Below, in pieces: positions 12,333 through 12,414 of a stretch of 12,414 nt of DNA. Location of the stretch: positions 1-12,414 of the forward strand of contig CALKXX010000011.1 in the NCBI GenBank assembly GCA_938003725.1. The letters are read 5' to 3'. Made by a program: the position numbers and the translations under genes. The notes under the pieces were generated by a model. It did no database searches. It saw only the letters and a list, made by a program, of their open reading frames with translations, and had not been told where the DNA came from. Positions within the stretch are counted from its first letter, which is position 1. Each line of letters opens with the position of its first letter. This stretch comes from an uncultured Sphingomonadaceae bacterium (lineage in GTDB: Bacteria > Pseudomonadota > Alphaproteobacteria > Sphingomonadales > Sphingomonadaceae).

Positions 12333-12414
12333 TATGCTTCTCCCTGAGCAGCTTGATCAACCAGATTGATGATGAGATTGCCGTGGTCATCAACGACCGC
12401 CTCGCAGCCGCTGT
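12332..12414 (-). CDS. hyuA: C-terminal end of hydantoinase A/oxoprolinase subunit (HyuA-like), cut by window edge
   Basis: Only the last 26 residues are inside the window, in an open frame reading in from the right edge. They include EAVVDDHGNLIINL, which matches the closing strand pattern of HyuA/oxoprolinase A subunits (a glycine-asparagine turn followed by a hydrophobic strand). The stop codon TAA shares its last base with the ATG of hyuB. HyuA subunits carry the actin-like ATPase fold, so this would be the ATP-using partner of the adjacent HyuB. The assignment rests on this short tail plus the near-universal hyuA-hyuB gene order. Confidence 0.75.
   Translation of the reverse strand, partial: SGCEAVVDDHGNLIINLVDQAAQGEA
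12339..12344 (-). promoter_or_regulatory. Ribosome binding site GGGAGA for hyuB
   Basis: GGGAGA lies 6 bases before the hyuB ATG at 12332, within the last codons of hyuA, and confirms the start at the TAATG junction. Confidence 0.7.

Noticed and set aside
1..12414. Mobile element, prophage, CRISPR array, toxin-antitoxin pair, tRNA or riboswitch
   Set aside because: No transposase or integrase, no regularly spaced direct repeats, no tRNA-like cloverleaf and no untranslated leader long enough for a riboswitch were seen on either strand.

Overview
The window looks like an accessory catabolic region from an alphaproteobacterium, most likely a sphingomonad. This guess rests on remembered resemblance of the proteins (spinster-type MFS carrier, HyuA/HyuB, the VOC and crotonase subtypes) and on a base composition near 53% GC in a line counted by eye. 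It is not based on a marker gene. There is no rRNA, tRNA, transposase, CRISPR array or regulator in the window, and no gene-free stretch over 80 bases.

Layout. Four plus-strand genes fill 1-3003: a short-chain dehydrogenase cut by the left edge, a PuuE-like polysaccharide-deacetylase-fold hydrolase, a crotonase-family protein and a two-domain VOC protein. They are joined by TAATG, ATGA and 1-base junctions, so they form one operon. They meet thirteen minus-strand genes filling 12414-3000, and the last stop codons of the two operons share the four bases TTAA. Read in its own direction, the minus-strand operon is: HyuA end (cut by the right edge), HyuB, an unknown secreted-looking protein, a DUF1330-like protein, a VOC protein, an MDR-family NADPH oxidoreductase, a second VOC protein, an MFS transporter, a shortened alpha/beta hydrolase, a YciI-like protein, an exported two-domain VOC protein, an AhpD/carboxymuconolactone decarboxylase-like protein and an exported SnoaL/NTF2-like protein. 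Nearly every junction is an ATGA overlap or a gap under 10 bases. The only real gap is about 79 bases, after hyuB.

How the genes may work together. The mix is typical of breakdown of an unidentified organic compound: an uptake carrier, two NAD(P)-dependent redox enzymes, a crotonase acting on a CoA ester or similar, an ATP-dependent HyuA/HyuB ring-opening or carboxylating enzyme, and a PuuE-like hydrolase whose relatives open cyclic amides. HyuAB together with a PuuE-like hydrolase hints at a cyclic amide or imide. A ketone carboxylation route is equally possible, since acetone and acetophenone carboxylases share the HyuAB fold. The substrate cannot be read from the sequence.

The unusual part is the density of small barrel-fold proteins that often need no organic cofactor: four VOC, one DUF1330-like, one YciI-like and one SnoaL-like. 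Several enzymes also lack the textbook catalytic residues of their family: the crotonase has no catalytic glutamates, the alpha/beta hydrolase has Arg in the nucleophile elbow and no lid, and no VOC protein has a full metal triad. Two, perhaps three, products carry signal peptides, which suggests a periplasmic arm to the pathway.
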